Assembly (NCBI GenBank): GCA_029859485.1
Contig: JAOUDB010000144.1
Coordinates: 1-6,860, forward strand
Direction: 5' to 3'
DNA length: 6,860 bases
Origin: Desulfuromonadales bacterium
GTDB lineage: Bacteria; Desulfobacterota; Desulfuromonadia; Desulfuromonadales; BM103
A model generated the notes under the pieces. That model saw nothing but the letters and a program-made list of their open reading frames with translations. It did no database searches and was not told the DNA's origin. Position numbers and translations under genes: made by a program. Each line of letters starts with the position of its first letter. The first letter of the stretch is position 1. This document shows positions 1-6,201 of the stretch, one piece after another.

Positions 1-2
1 CT

Positions 3-1301
3 GGCAATCCGGTCCTGATTGACCTTCAACAACTGGTTGACAGCGGAGAGCTTGAGTGCTCACACCTTGACCAGGCTATCAAAGAAAGCATGGTATTGGA
101 CTTTGGTCAGGTACATGAGGTCAAAAACGACCTGCTTCTGGAGGCCGGCAGGAATTTTTTCAAGGCTTGCGAAGGCTCCCGAAGAGACGCTTTCGAGACT
201 TTCTGTATAGAGCAATCAGACTGGCTCAATGACTTCAGCCTCTTTATGGCCTTACGGGAGAAATTCTCCGGACAGGCATGGTTTGAATGGCCAGAGGACC
301 TGCGCACCCGGCAACGGCAGACCTTGGAGGCATATCGGACAGAGCTTTCCCAGAGGTGCCTGTTACACAAGTATCAGCAATTCGTTTTTGCCGAGCAATG
401 GACAGCGTTGAAAGATTATGCCAACGGCAAAGGCATTAAGATTTTTGGTGATATTCCTATCTTTGTAGCTTACGACTCAGTCGATGTCTGGGCCAATCAG
501 CACCTGTTCCAGTTGGACGACAAAGGTCGGGCGCTGGCGGTGGCTGGCGTTCCACCGGACTATTTCAGTAAAACCGGGCAACGCTGGGGCAACCCTCTTT
601 ACCGTTGGGACCGTCTTGCTGATGACGAGTTTCACTGGTGGCAAAGACGCTTCGAGCACCAACTGAAGTGTAGTGACCTAGTCAGAGTCGATCACTTTCG
701 TGGTTTCCAGGCGTGCTGGTCGATCCCTGCAATTGAGACAACCGCCGTCAACGGCCACTGGGAGGAAGTCCCGGGACGTGAACTCTTTACAAAACTCTTC
801 TCGCCCGGTCATGATTTGCCGATCATTGCCGAGGACCTTGGCATCATAACCCCGGAGGTAGAAAAACTCCGTGATGACTTCGGCTTGCCCGGCATGAAAA
901 TCCTGCAGTTTGCGTTTGATTCCGGACCGGACAATCCCTACCTGCCAGAAAACCATGTCGCCAACAGCGTGGTCTACACAGGAACCCATGACAACAACAC
1001 CACCCTGGGTTGGTGGCGAGGGCTCTCAAAAGAGCAAAAAGACCAGGTACGAGAATACCTCCAATTAAACAGGCCGAAAATGCCACAAGAGTTGATTCGT
1101 CTGGCCATGTCCAGCGTTGCCAAGCTCTGCATCATTCCCTGCCAGGATATTCTTGGTCTCGACAGCGGATCACGCTTCAACACCCCTGGTTGTGCAACCG
1201 GAAACTGGGAGTGGCAGATGAAGCCTGAAGCACTGACCGAGGAACTCGCTGAAAAGCTTTTTTGCCTTACACAAAAATATCATCGCTCAACCGTTCGGTA
1301 G
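3..1301 (+). CDS. malQ: 4-alpha-glucanotransferase (amylomaltase), 5'-truncated by window edge
   Basis: Glycoside hydrolase family 77 enzyme. It moves segments of alpha-1,4-glucan from one maltodextrin to another and acts in the cytoplasm in glycogen/maltodextrin turnover. The frame is open from base 3, so the gene starts before the window; 432 residues are visible, ending in TAG. The three GH77 catalytic residues are present: nucleophile Asp in VRVDHFRGF (codon 690-692), acid/base Glu in IIAEDLG (831-833) and transition-state Asp in GTHDNNT (990-992). The segments GDIPIFVAYDSVDVW, PPDYFSKTGQRWGNPLYRW and NTPG..TGNWEW are also typical. By comparison with the roughly 500-residue Thermus-type enzyme, whose catalytic residues I recall as D293, E340 and D395, about 63-65 N-terminal residues are missing. 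The spacing points to that short form, not the longer E. coli form. An internal ATG at 90 is not the start, because conserved coding (GNPVLIDLQQLV) precedes it. No clear terminator follows. Confidence 0.95.
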   Translation, partial: GNPVLIDLQQLVDSGELECSHLDQAIKESMVLDFGQVHEVKNDLLLEAGRNFFKACEGSRRDAFETFCIEQSDWLNDFSLFMALREKFSGQAWFEWPEDLRTRQRQTLEAYRTELSQRCLLHKYQQFVFAEQWTALKDYANGKGIKIFGDIPIFVAYDSVDVWANQHLFQLDDKGRALAVAGVPPDYFSKTGQRWGNPLYRWDRLADDEFHWWQRRFEHQLKCSDLVRVDHFRGFQACWSIPAIETTAVNGHWEEVPGRELFTKLFSPGHDLPIIAEDLGIITPEVEKLRDDFGLPGMKILQFAFDSGPDNPYLPENHVANSVVYTGTHDNNTTLGWWRGLSKEQKDQVREYLQLNRPKMPQELIRLAMSSVAKLCIIPCQDILGLDSGSRFNTPGCATGNWEWQMKPEALTEELAEKLFCLTQKYHRSTVR

Positions 1302-1413
1302 GGCTTGCTGAGTTCTTGCATGGTGTGATATAGATGTAAATTGTGTTCGAACCATTTAACCCGTAGGCATATCGCCTGGACAACACCTTTTTAACTATCG
1401 GAGGACCTTACTC
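1302..1413 (+). promoter_or_regulatory. Intergenic leader with weak sigma-70 promoter candidate for the lipoprotein gene
   Basis: This 112-bp gap lies between malQ and the lipoprotein gene. A possible -35 TTGCTG (1305-1310) and -10 TATAGA (1329-1334) are separated by 18 bp, but each matches consensus only partly. The palindrome GTTCGAAC and the short inverted repeat AGGC-ATATC-GCCT also lie here, with no T-tract to make either a terminator. The gene downstream has its own terminator and is probably a separate unit, so a promoter here is expected. Its exact position is a guess. Confidence 0.25.
1400..1404 (+). promoter_or_regulatory. Ribosome binding site GGAGG fixing the GTG start at 1414
   Basis: GGAGG lies 9 nt before GTG at 1414. 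Two in-frame ATG codons (1423 and 1426) are 18 and 21 nt away, too far for this site. It therefore supports the GTG start, which also keeps the Lys before the hydrophobic part of the signal peptide. Confidence 0.8.
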
Positions 1414-2187
1414 GTGAAACAAATGATGACTCTGTTCTGCATCGCAGCATTCTCACTCACCCTTCTCGCCGGTTGCAGTGAAGACACTCCTGCTCCTACA
1501 AAAGAAGCAGCGAAACCTTCTGCACAAACAGCTCCTGCGGCAGCACCTGAAGCCGCTCCGGGTAAAACTGGCAAGGTCACTGAAACCATGGACGCCGCTG
1601 GGTATACCTACGTTCAGGTTGACACCGGCGCAGAGCAGTTCTGGGCTGCAGCACCTCAATTTGCTGTCCAGGTTGGCGATGATGTTGTGGTTCCTGAAGG
1701 CATGCCGATGCCTGACTACCACAGCAAGACCCTCGAGCGCACCTTTGACATGGTCTACTTCGTCCCATCCGTTATGGTTGGCGGCGCGCAAGCCATGAGC
1801 GGCGATATGCCCTCTGATCATCCTTCGATGGATGGTGGCAAAACTGTTGTTGAAGAAACAACTGTTGACCTCTCTGGTATTACTGTTGCAGAAGGTGGCG
1901 TCACTATCGAAGACATGTTCACCAAGAAGGCTGAGCTTGCGGGCAAGTCGGTCTCTGTACGCGGCAAAGTTGTCAAGTTTACTCCCGAGATCATGGGCAA
2001 GAACTGGATTCATCTTCAGGATGGCACAGGCGCAGAGGGTACCAGCGATCTGACCGTCACCACTAGCGCGTCAGCCAAGATGGGTGACACCGTGACCGTA
2101 AGCGGCGTTGTCGTCATCGACAAGGATTTTGGCTACGGCTACGCATACGATGTCATCATCGAAGATGCTGAAGTTACCGTCGAATAA
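1414..2187 (+). CDS. NrfJ-like lipoprotein with C-terminal OB-fold-like domain
   Basis: 257-residue secreted lipoprotein. Residues 1-20 are a type II signal peptide and LLAGC (17-21) is the lipobox. Ser at +2, not Asp, suggests sorting to the outer membrane. Residues 24-50 are an Ala/Pro-rich linker. Residues 52-119 form a small beta domain with the pattern GKVTETMDAAGYTYVQVDTG...FWAA...VQVGD, then GMPMPDYHSKTLERTFD, which resembles the family annotated as NrfJ-related in Geobacter relatives. Residues 121-142 are rich in Met, Asp, His and Gly. Residues 160-257 (GKSVSVRGKVVKF, NWIHLQDGTG, GDTVTVSGVVVID) look like a bacterial OB-fold. The function is unknown; NrfJ is named for its genetic link to cytochrome c nitrite reductase, but no nrf genes are visible here. 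The gene stands alone between a 112-bp leader and its own terminator. Domain calls are from pattern recognition. Confidence is high for the lipoprotein and moderate for the family names. Confidence 0.85.
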   Translation: MKQMMTLFCIAAFSLTLLAGCSEDTPAPTKEAAKPSAQTAPAAAPEAAPGKTGKVTETMDAAGYTYVQVDTGAEQFWAAAPQFAVQVGDDVVVPEGMPMPDYHSKTLERTFDMVYFVPSVMVGGAQAMSGDMPSDHPSMDGGKTVVEETTVDLSGITVAEGGVTIEDMFTKKAELAGKSVSVRGKVVKFTPEIMGKNWIHLQDGTGAEGTSDLTVTTSASAKMGDTVTVSGVVVIDKDFGYGYAYDVIIEDAEVTVE

Positions 2188-2210
2188 GCAAAAGCGACTA
2201 GACGTATCTA

Positions 2211-2241
2211 AGGCCTCTGGGTTCTCCCAGGGGCCTTTTTT
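2211..2241 (+). terminator. Rho-independent terminator of the lipoprotein gene
   Basis: An 11-bp stem, AGGCCTCTGGG (2211-2221) with CCCAGGGGCCT (2226-2236), has a single T-G wobble, a TTCT loop and a run of six T (2236-2241). It starts 24 nt after the TAA stop. No T-run follows on the minus strand, so it acts on plus-strand transcription only. Confidence 0.93.
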
Positions 2242-2274
2242 ATTACCTTTTTTCTGTAATAACGAATCCACTGC

Positions 2275-2360
2275 CCGTTCGCTTCGCTCTCTCAAGACAC
2301 AAAGAGAATCAACAACTCTATTTTTTCTCTGTGTCCTCTGTGTCTCTGTGGTGAAAGCAT
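2275..2360. repeat. Degenerate intergenic repeat element (CTCTGTGTCC type)
   Basis: Three TCTGTG units sit at 2328-2333, 2337-2342 and 2345-2350, spaced 9 and 8 bp apart, and are followed by GTGAAA. Upstream, GTTCGCTTCGCTCTCTCAAG precedes GACACAAAGAGAA (2296-2308), which can pair with TTCTCTGTGTC (2325-2335) with a 2-nt bulge and a 16-nt loop. From memory, near-identical 'TCTGTGTCCTCTGTGTCTCTGTGGTGAA' sequences occur between genes in many environmental bacteria, including Geobacter relatives. Only one copy is in the window, so dispersal is recalled, not seen. The outer borders are approximate. Confidence 0.6.
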
Positions 2361-2441
2361 TTTTGCTAACTCGCCCTTATAGCGAGCAATGAGGCCTTGT
2401 ATTTTCAGCACAGCCTGTTCGGCAACATGGTTAGTCTAAGA

Positions 2442-2457
2442 TGGCGTTCAACTTGCC
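2442..2457 (+). promoter_or_regulatory. Candidate sigma-54 (-24/-12) promoter for yceI
   Basis: TGGC (2442-2445) and TTGC (2453-2456) place the invariant GG and GC exactly 10 bp apart, matching the RpoN core TGGC-N7-TTGC at all eight positions. The less conserved bases (ACG after TGGC, A/T after TTGC) do not match. A start about 12 bp downstream, near 2468, would give a leader of about 64 nt before the yceI ATG. A competing sigma-70 reading is TTGCCA (2453-2458) with TAAGAA (2476-2481), which is a weaker match. Confidence 0.45.
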
Positions 2458-2516
2458 AAAAGCTTACCAATATTGTAAGAATTATATTTAAAGGCATTTC
2501 AACCACTCAAGCTCCT

Positions 2517-2521
2517 GGAGG
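2517..2521 (+). promoter_or_regulatory. Ribosome binding site GGAGG fixing the yceI ATG at 2532
   Basis: GGAGG lies 10 nt before ATG at 2532. The frame is open further upstream to 2397, but only from here does the protein begin with a proper signal peptide. This site therefore decides the start. Confidence 0.85.
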
Positions 2522-2531
2522 TTTCCTGATC

Positions 2532-3122
2532 ATGTTCACCTTAAAACGGATTATTCTTATTACTCTATTGTTAGCCATCCCCCACTTATCATTCGCCGAG
2601 AACTGGAAAATTGACCCGGCTCACACATCGGTAGAATTCAAAATCAAGCACCTGATGATCTCCTGGGTGAAGGGAGTGTTTACCGACGTGCAGGGTACGG
2701 CAGTCTTCGACGAAGCGGAGCCTGGCAAATCAAGCGTCAATGTTCAGATTGCCACGGCATCTGTCGACACCAGCAACAAGAAACGTGACGACCATCTGCG
2801 CAGTCCTGATTTCTTCGACGTCGCCACCTACCCGGTGATGTCTTTCGTATCCAAAGACATTGTCGTTGCGAACGGGTTACCGACCCAGATCAACGGAGAA
2901 CTGACTCTGCATGGAGAAACCCGTGATGTCATCCTTGATGTTGAGGATTTCAGCCAGACTATCACTGACCCATGGGGCAATACACGACGCGGCGCATCAG
3001 CCACGACAACAATCAACCGAAAAGACTTCGGCCTCACCTGGAACAAAGCCCTCGAAGCCGGTGGCGTGGTCGTTGGTGAAGAGGTTCGGATCAGTCTCGA
3101 AGTGGAATTAATCAAAGAATAA
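2532..3122 (+). CDS. yceI: YceI family periplasmic lipocalin-like protein
   Basis: 196-residue exported protein of the YceI family, an eight-stranded lipocalin-like barrel that binds long polyisoprenoid or amphiphilic molecules in the periplasm. Residues 1-22 form a signal peptide: Lys/Arg, then a hydrophobic core IILITLLLAIP, with probable cleavage after SFA. The mature part opens with NWKIDPAHTSVEFKIKH (24-40), the classic YceI start. It continues with VKGVFTDVQG (46-55), DDHLRSPDFFDVATYP (86-101), the LTLHGETRDV strand (125-133) and ASATTTINRKDFGLTWN (155-171). The length is normal for the family and no key segment is missing. The gene lies alone, convergent with the ABC transporter operon, and its TAA stop touches the A-run that forms that operon's terminator. 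The physiological ligand cannot be read from sequence; members are often linked to quinone or isoprenoid handling or stress. Confidence 0.93.
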   Translation: MFTLKRIILITLLLAIPHLSFAENWKIDPAHTSVEFKIKHLMISWVKGVFTDVQGTAVFDEAEPGKSSVNVQIATASVDTSNKKRDDHLRSPDFFDVATYPVMSFVSKDIVVANGLPTQINGELTLHGETRDVILDVEDFSQTITDPWGNTRRGASATTTINRKDFGLTWNKALEAGGVVVGEEVRISLEVELIKE

Positions 3123-3160
3123 AAAAAACAGGGGCGACAGATACAAACCTGTCGCCCCTG
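3120..3160 (-). terminator. Intrinsic terminator of the dpp-type operon (minus strand)
   Basis: A perfect 12-bp inverted repeat, CAGGGGCGACAG (3129-3140) and CTGTCGCCCCTG (3149-3160), has an 8-nt loop. On the minus strand it is followed by eight T (plus-strand A-run 3121-3128). It lies 38 bp past the stop of the last transporter gene. On the plus strand the sequence after the hairpin (CCCCTTATC) lacks a T-run, so termination of yceI here would be weaker. The T-tract overlaps the yceI stop codon (3120-3122). Confidence 0.9.
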
Positions 3161-3197
3161 CCCCTTATCATCACCTTACCCCAATCCCCGCGACAAT

Positions 3198-4208
3198 TTA
3201 AAAACGACCTTCCTCCACCCCGTGGCAGGCAATCTGCCGACCATCTTCAAGGCTTAAAAGCTGCGGATTTTCTGCTGTACAACGTGCGTTGGCATGGGGG
3301 CAGCGTCCATGAAAAACACAACCACTAGGCAAGTTGATTGGAGTCGGAACCTCTCCCTTGAGACGAATATGTTCACTCGGCCCGCCTTCCAATTTAGGAA
3401 TCGCACTCATCAGTGCCTGGGTGTAAGGATGCCGTGGATTCTCGAAAAGGATACTGGTTTCAGAGAGTTCACACATACTGCCCAGGTACATAACTCCAAC
3501 CCGGTCACTGAGATGTTCAACGACCGATAAATCATGCGCAACAAACAGGTAGGCAAGATTGCGCTGCTGCTGCAAATCCATCATCAGGTTGAGGATCTGT
3601 GCCTGAATCGAAACATCGAGGGCAGAGATCGGCTCATCGGCAACAATAAAATCCGGGTCGACGACCAGGGCGCGGGCAATGGAAATCCGCTGTCGTTGAC
3701 CGCCGGAAAACTCATGCGGCATACGGCTGATCCACTGGGGATCGCTACCGACCTGAATCATCACTTCGTCAATCCGGTCCTTGACTTCAGAGTTATTTAA
3801 ACTCGGATAATGATAACGTAACGGAGCTTCCAAGGCCTGACGAATAGTTTTGCGTGGATTCAATGAAGCGTAGGGATCCTGAAACACCATTTGCATTTTT
3901 TTGCGGTACGGCAACAGCCTCTTGTGATCGAGATTGTCGATACGAGTGCCTGAATAATGGATCTCACCGGCGTTCGGAGGGTAAAGACCCATAATCGTGC
4001 GCCCCAAAGTCGACTTGCCGCACCCGGATTCACCAACCACACTGAAGGTTTCCCCGACTTGCAGGTCGAAGCTGATATTATTGACCGCTTTGACAAGGGT
4101 CCGTTGTCTATGCAACCTGCCGGCGCTAAAGCTGATCTGGTCAAGCAAGCCGCCGGAGATATCAAAGTGCTTATAAAGATTTTTAACTGAAAGCAGGGCA
4201 TCAGTCAT
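3198..4208 (-). CDS. dppF: Dipeptide/oligopeptide ABC transporter ATPase (DppF/OppF type)
   Basis: 336-residue cytoplasmic ATPase subunit that powers a peptide-type ABC importer with its DppD-like partner. Walker A GESGCGKST is at 59-67, the Q-loop FQDP at 109-112, signature FSGGQRQR at 167-174, Walker B FIVADEP at 187-193 with Glu192, and the H-loop His at 225. All catalytic motifs are intact. The C-terminal oligopeptide-transporter domain (from about 254, NPRHPYTQAL) has Cys297, 303, 310 and 328, the four-cysteine motif that binds a [4Fe-4S] cluster in some family members. The length equals E. coli DppF/OppF. The ATG at 4206-4208 has GGAG 10 nt upstream. It is the last gene of the operon, 78 bp after the DppD-type gene. 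Dpp versus Opp or another substrate cannot be told from this subunit. Confidence 0.93.
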   Translation of the reverse strand: MTDALLSVKNLYKHFDISGGLLDQISFSAGRLHRQRTLVKAVNNISFDLQVGETFSVVGESGCGKSTLGRTIMGLYPPNAGEIHYSGTRIDNLDHKRLLPYRKKMQMVFQDPYASLNPRKTIRQALEAPLRYHYPSLNNSEVKDRIDEVMIQVGSDPQWISRMPHEFSGGQRQRISIARALVVDPDFIVADEPISALDVSIQAQILNLMMDLQQQRNLAYLFVAHDLSVVEHLSDRVGVMYLGSMCELSETSILFENPRHPYTQALMSAIPKLEGGPSEHIRLKGEVPTPINLPSGCVFHGRCPHANARCTAENPQLLSLEDGRQIACHGVEEGRF

Positions 4209-4286
4209 GGTGTTACGACTCCGTTAAACAAATGTTCATACGCTTATGCAAACTTCAAAAAACTCAGAAAAACTACCACTCAAGAG

Positions 4287-5279
4287 TTACACCGCAGAAG
4301 GGTTGACTAACTCCGCTGGATACAGATGACAGGCCGCCAGGTTGCCATTTTTGCCAGGCCTTAATCCCGGGTTCTGTCGCCTGCACACGTCCATCACATG
4401 CGGACAGCGCGGGTTAAAAGAGCAACCGGGAGGGATGTTCTTAAGCGTCGGCATCATGCCGGGAATCTGGTTGAGGCGTTCGCCGTGACCACTGCTCTGC
4501 GGCAGAGCGGCAATCAAGCCTTGTGTGTAGGGATGCTGTGGATCAGCGACAACTTGTGCCGTTGGGCCTTTCTCGACCACGCTCCCGGCGTACATCACGG
4601 CAATATTCTGAGTCACCTGAGCAACCACCGCCAGGTCATGGGTTATAAGGATCAAGCCCATATCGTCTGTTTCACAGAGCTCCATGAGCAAATCCATGAT
4701 TTCTGCCTGAATCGTCACGTCGAGAGCGGTCGTCGGTTCATCGGCAATAATCAGTTCAGGATCGGTCAGCAGGGCGATGGCAATGATGATCCGCTGCCGC
4801 ATACCACCGGAAAACTCATGCGGGTATTGGTCAAGTCGCTTTTCCGGTGAGGGGATATGAACCTTACGCAATTTGTTGAGGGCTATGTTACGTGCTTCCT
4901 CTTTACTCATCTTTGGGTTGTGCTGGTGTAAGGTCTCAGTCATCTGGGTACCGATCGTCAGCACCGGGTTGAGGGTCATCATCGGATCCTGAAAGATCAT
5001 GCTGATCCGGTTGCCGCGGATACTGCGTATCCGCTCATCACTGACCCTGGCAAGATTCTCACCAAGAAAATTAACCTCACCGGAAGCGATGTAGCCCGGT
5101 TTGCTAATCAGGTTGATGATCGAGAAACCGGTCACCGATTTGCCGGCCCCCGACTCGCCAACCAACCCAAGCCGCTCGCCCTTTTCCAGGGTGAAACTGA
5201 CGCCATTGGTGGCTGTCACTTCACCGCTACGCAGGGCAAACTTAATAACCAGGTCTTTGACTTCCAACAAACTCGTCAT
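4287..5279 (-). CDS. dppD: Dipeptide/oligopeptide ABC transporter ATPase (DppD/OppD type)
   Basis: 330-residue ATPase, partner of the DppF-type subunit. Walker A GESGAGKSV is at 41-49, Q-loop Gln at 96, signature FSGGMRQR at 156-163, Walker B LIIADEP with Asp180 and Glu181, and H-loop His at 214. The C-terminal domain (NPRCPH region) has Cys286, 292, 299 and 317, with the same spacing as the DppF-type partner. The frame is open to an ATG at 5315, but that would overlap the permease gene by 32 bp. The ATG at 5277-5279 leaves a 4-bp gap, begins MTSLLEVKDLVIKF as the family does, and has AAGGG (plus-strand 5288-5292) 8 nt upstream. The FSGGMRQR form of the signature and the order B-C-D-F support the D-type call. 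Confidence 0.93.
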   Translation of the reverse strand: MTSLLEVKDLVIKFALRSGEVTATNGVSFTLEKGERLGLVGESGAGKSVTGFSIINLISKPGYIASGEVNFLGENLARVSDERIRSIRGNRISMIFQDPMMTLNPVLTIGTQMTETLHQHNPKMSKEEARNIALNKLRKVHIPSPEKRLDQYPHEFSGGMRQRIIIAIALLTDPELIIADEPTTALDVTIQAEIMDLLMELCETDDMGLILITHDLAVVAQVTQNIAVMYAGSVVEKGPTAQVVADPQHPYTQGLIAALPQSSGHGERLNQIPGMMPTLKNIPPGCSFNPRCPHVMDVCRRQNPGLRPGKNGNLAACHLYPAELVNPSAV

Positions 5280-5283
5280 ACTG

Positions 5284-6201
5284 TTAACCCTTATATAGCT
5301 TCGGATTGAAGACATCGCGCAGGAAGTCTCCGAGCATATTGATCGATAGCACCAGAATCACCAGCAACAAGCCAGGCAGAGCAGTAATCCACCAGGCACC
5401 GCTGAAGATGAGTTCAAATCCAGAGTTAATCAAAGAACCGAGGGAAGGCCGATCGATCGGCATCCCGAGACCCAAAAAGGATAGAGCCGCTTCGCTCATG
5501 ACTGCGTTTGCAACCTGGATCGTGGAAAGCACCAGGATCGGCGACAGTGTGTTGGGGAAAATCTGGTCGAGGATAATCCGCGACGAGGTAAACCCGGCCA
5601 CCCTGGCTGCTTCCACGTACTCCTTTTTTCTCTCAGCCAGAACCGAGGCCCGAACTGTTCGAGCATATTGCGGCCATTGCGAAAGTCCGATCACCAGGAC
5701 CAGGAAAGGAATAGCGATCTCGCCAAACTTTGCGACCCCGACCACGGCCTGGAGGATTGCACTCATGAAGATAGCAACCATCAGGTAAGAGAAGGAGAGC
5801 TGGACATCTGCGGCACGCATGAAGAAAGCATCCAGTCGGCCACCATGGTACCCGGCAAAGAGCCCTATCAGAACCCCCAGGATGGCCTGAAGAGCGACAG
5901 CGCCAAGGCCGATGATGATAGAAATGCGCATTCCGTAAATCATGGTCGAAAGCATATCGCGACCCTGGGAATCGGTCCCGAGCAGGAACTCTGCAACCCC
6001 TTCTTCCTCCCAGGCCGGCGGAATTTCGGAATTCATGATATCGATCATTTCTGGATCGTAGGGATTGTAAGGTGCAATCAACGGGGCGAAGATTGCAGCC
6101 AGAAACAGGACCATCAACACTATGAGACTGGCGATCGCAACCTTATCGCGCTTGAAGCTGTACCAGAGGAAGCTTTCTCGAAACTTGTCGAGGCGATTCA
6201 T
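5284..6201 (-). CDS. dppC: Peptide-type ABC transporter permease (DppC/OppC type)
   Basis: 305-residue inner-membrane permease. The N-terminal cytoplasmic stretch is followed by TM1 (about 21-43), a periplasmic loop (44-88) ending in LLGTDSQGRDMLSTMIYG, a hallmark of the C-type permease, and then about five more membrane segments (roughly 92-116, 135-152, 162-180, 222-246, 270-292). The cytoplasmic EAA loop EYVEAARVAGFTSSRII (194-210), which docks on the ATPases, is intact. The length matches E. coli DppC (300) and OppC (302). ATG at 6199-6201 directly follows the TAG of the upstream permease gene (TAGATG), with GGGGG (6210-6214) 8 nt before it, inside that gene. The 0-bp junction suggests translational coupling. 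Confidence 0.93.
   Translation of the reverse strand: MNRLDKFRESFLWYSFKRDKVAIASLIVLMVLFLAAIFAPLIAPYNPYDPEMIDIMNSEIPPAWEEEGVAEFLLGTDSQGRDMLSTMIYGMRISIIIGLGAVALQAILGVLIGLFAGYHGGRLDAFFMRAADVQLSFSYLMVAIFMSAILQAVVGVAKFGEIAIPFLVLVIGLSQWPQYARTVRASVLAERKKEYVEAARVAGFTSSRIILDQIFPNTLSPILVLSTIQVANAVMSEAALSFLGLGMPIDRPSLGSLINSGFELIFSGAWWITALPGLLLVILVLSINMLGDFLRDVFNPKLYKG

Larger units (their letters stand above)
2188..2531. other. 344-bp gene-free stretch between the lipoprotein gene and yceI
   Basis: In order this holds the lipoprotein terminator (2211-2241), a T-rich spacer, a degenerate repeat element (about 2275-2360), a short hairpin CTCGC-N7-GCGAG (2370-2386), a sigma-54-like promoter (2442-2457), an inverted repeat CTTAC-N7-GTAAG (2463-2479), an AT-rich patch with the -10-like TATATT (2483-2488), and the yceI ribosome binding site. 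Open frames crossing it look spurious: their translations match no recognisable protein and include repeat-derived low-complexity segments. Confidence 0.7.

Noticed and set aside
1250..1265. AAAAGCTTTTTT near the end of malQ as a terminator
   Set aside because: It is inside the coding frame, lacks a GC-rich stem, and coding continues to 1301.
1341..1360. GTTCGAAC as a tRNA T-arm
   Set aside because: No acceptor, D-arm or anticodon arm can be built around it; it is an isolated 8-bp palindrome.
1453..2013. 186-codon minus-strand ORF opposite the lipoprotein gene
   Set aside because: The plus strand encodes a complete lipoprotein with RBS, lipobox and terminator; the reverse reading is Arg/Cys/His-rich and lacks any domain.
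2328..2350. TCTGTG units as a start of a CRISPR array
   Set aside because: The units are 6-8 bp and directly adjacent, with no spacers of constant length and no cas genes.
2108..2392. 94-codon plus-strand ORF over the end of the lipoprotein gene and the intergenic region
   Set aside because: It overlaps a well-supported gene, runs through a terminator, and its C-terminal part (FFLCVLCVSVVKAF) is the translation of the TCTGTG repeat, a frequent false protein.
2397..2531. 45-codon N-terminal extension of yceI
   Set aside because: It would bury the signal peptide inside the protein; the GGAGG at 2517 and the classic signal sequence fix the start at 2532.
4398..4850. 150-codon plus-strand ORF opposite the DppD-type gene
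   Set aside because: It is antisense to an ATPase with all motifs present, with no family resemblance and no convincing ribosome binding site.
5280..5315. 12-residue N-terminal extension of the DppD-type ATPase
   Set aside because: It would overlap the upstream permease gene by 32 bp, and family members begin at the MTSLLEVKDL segment, which has its own RBS.
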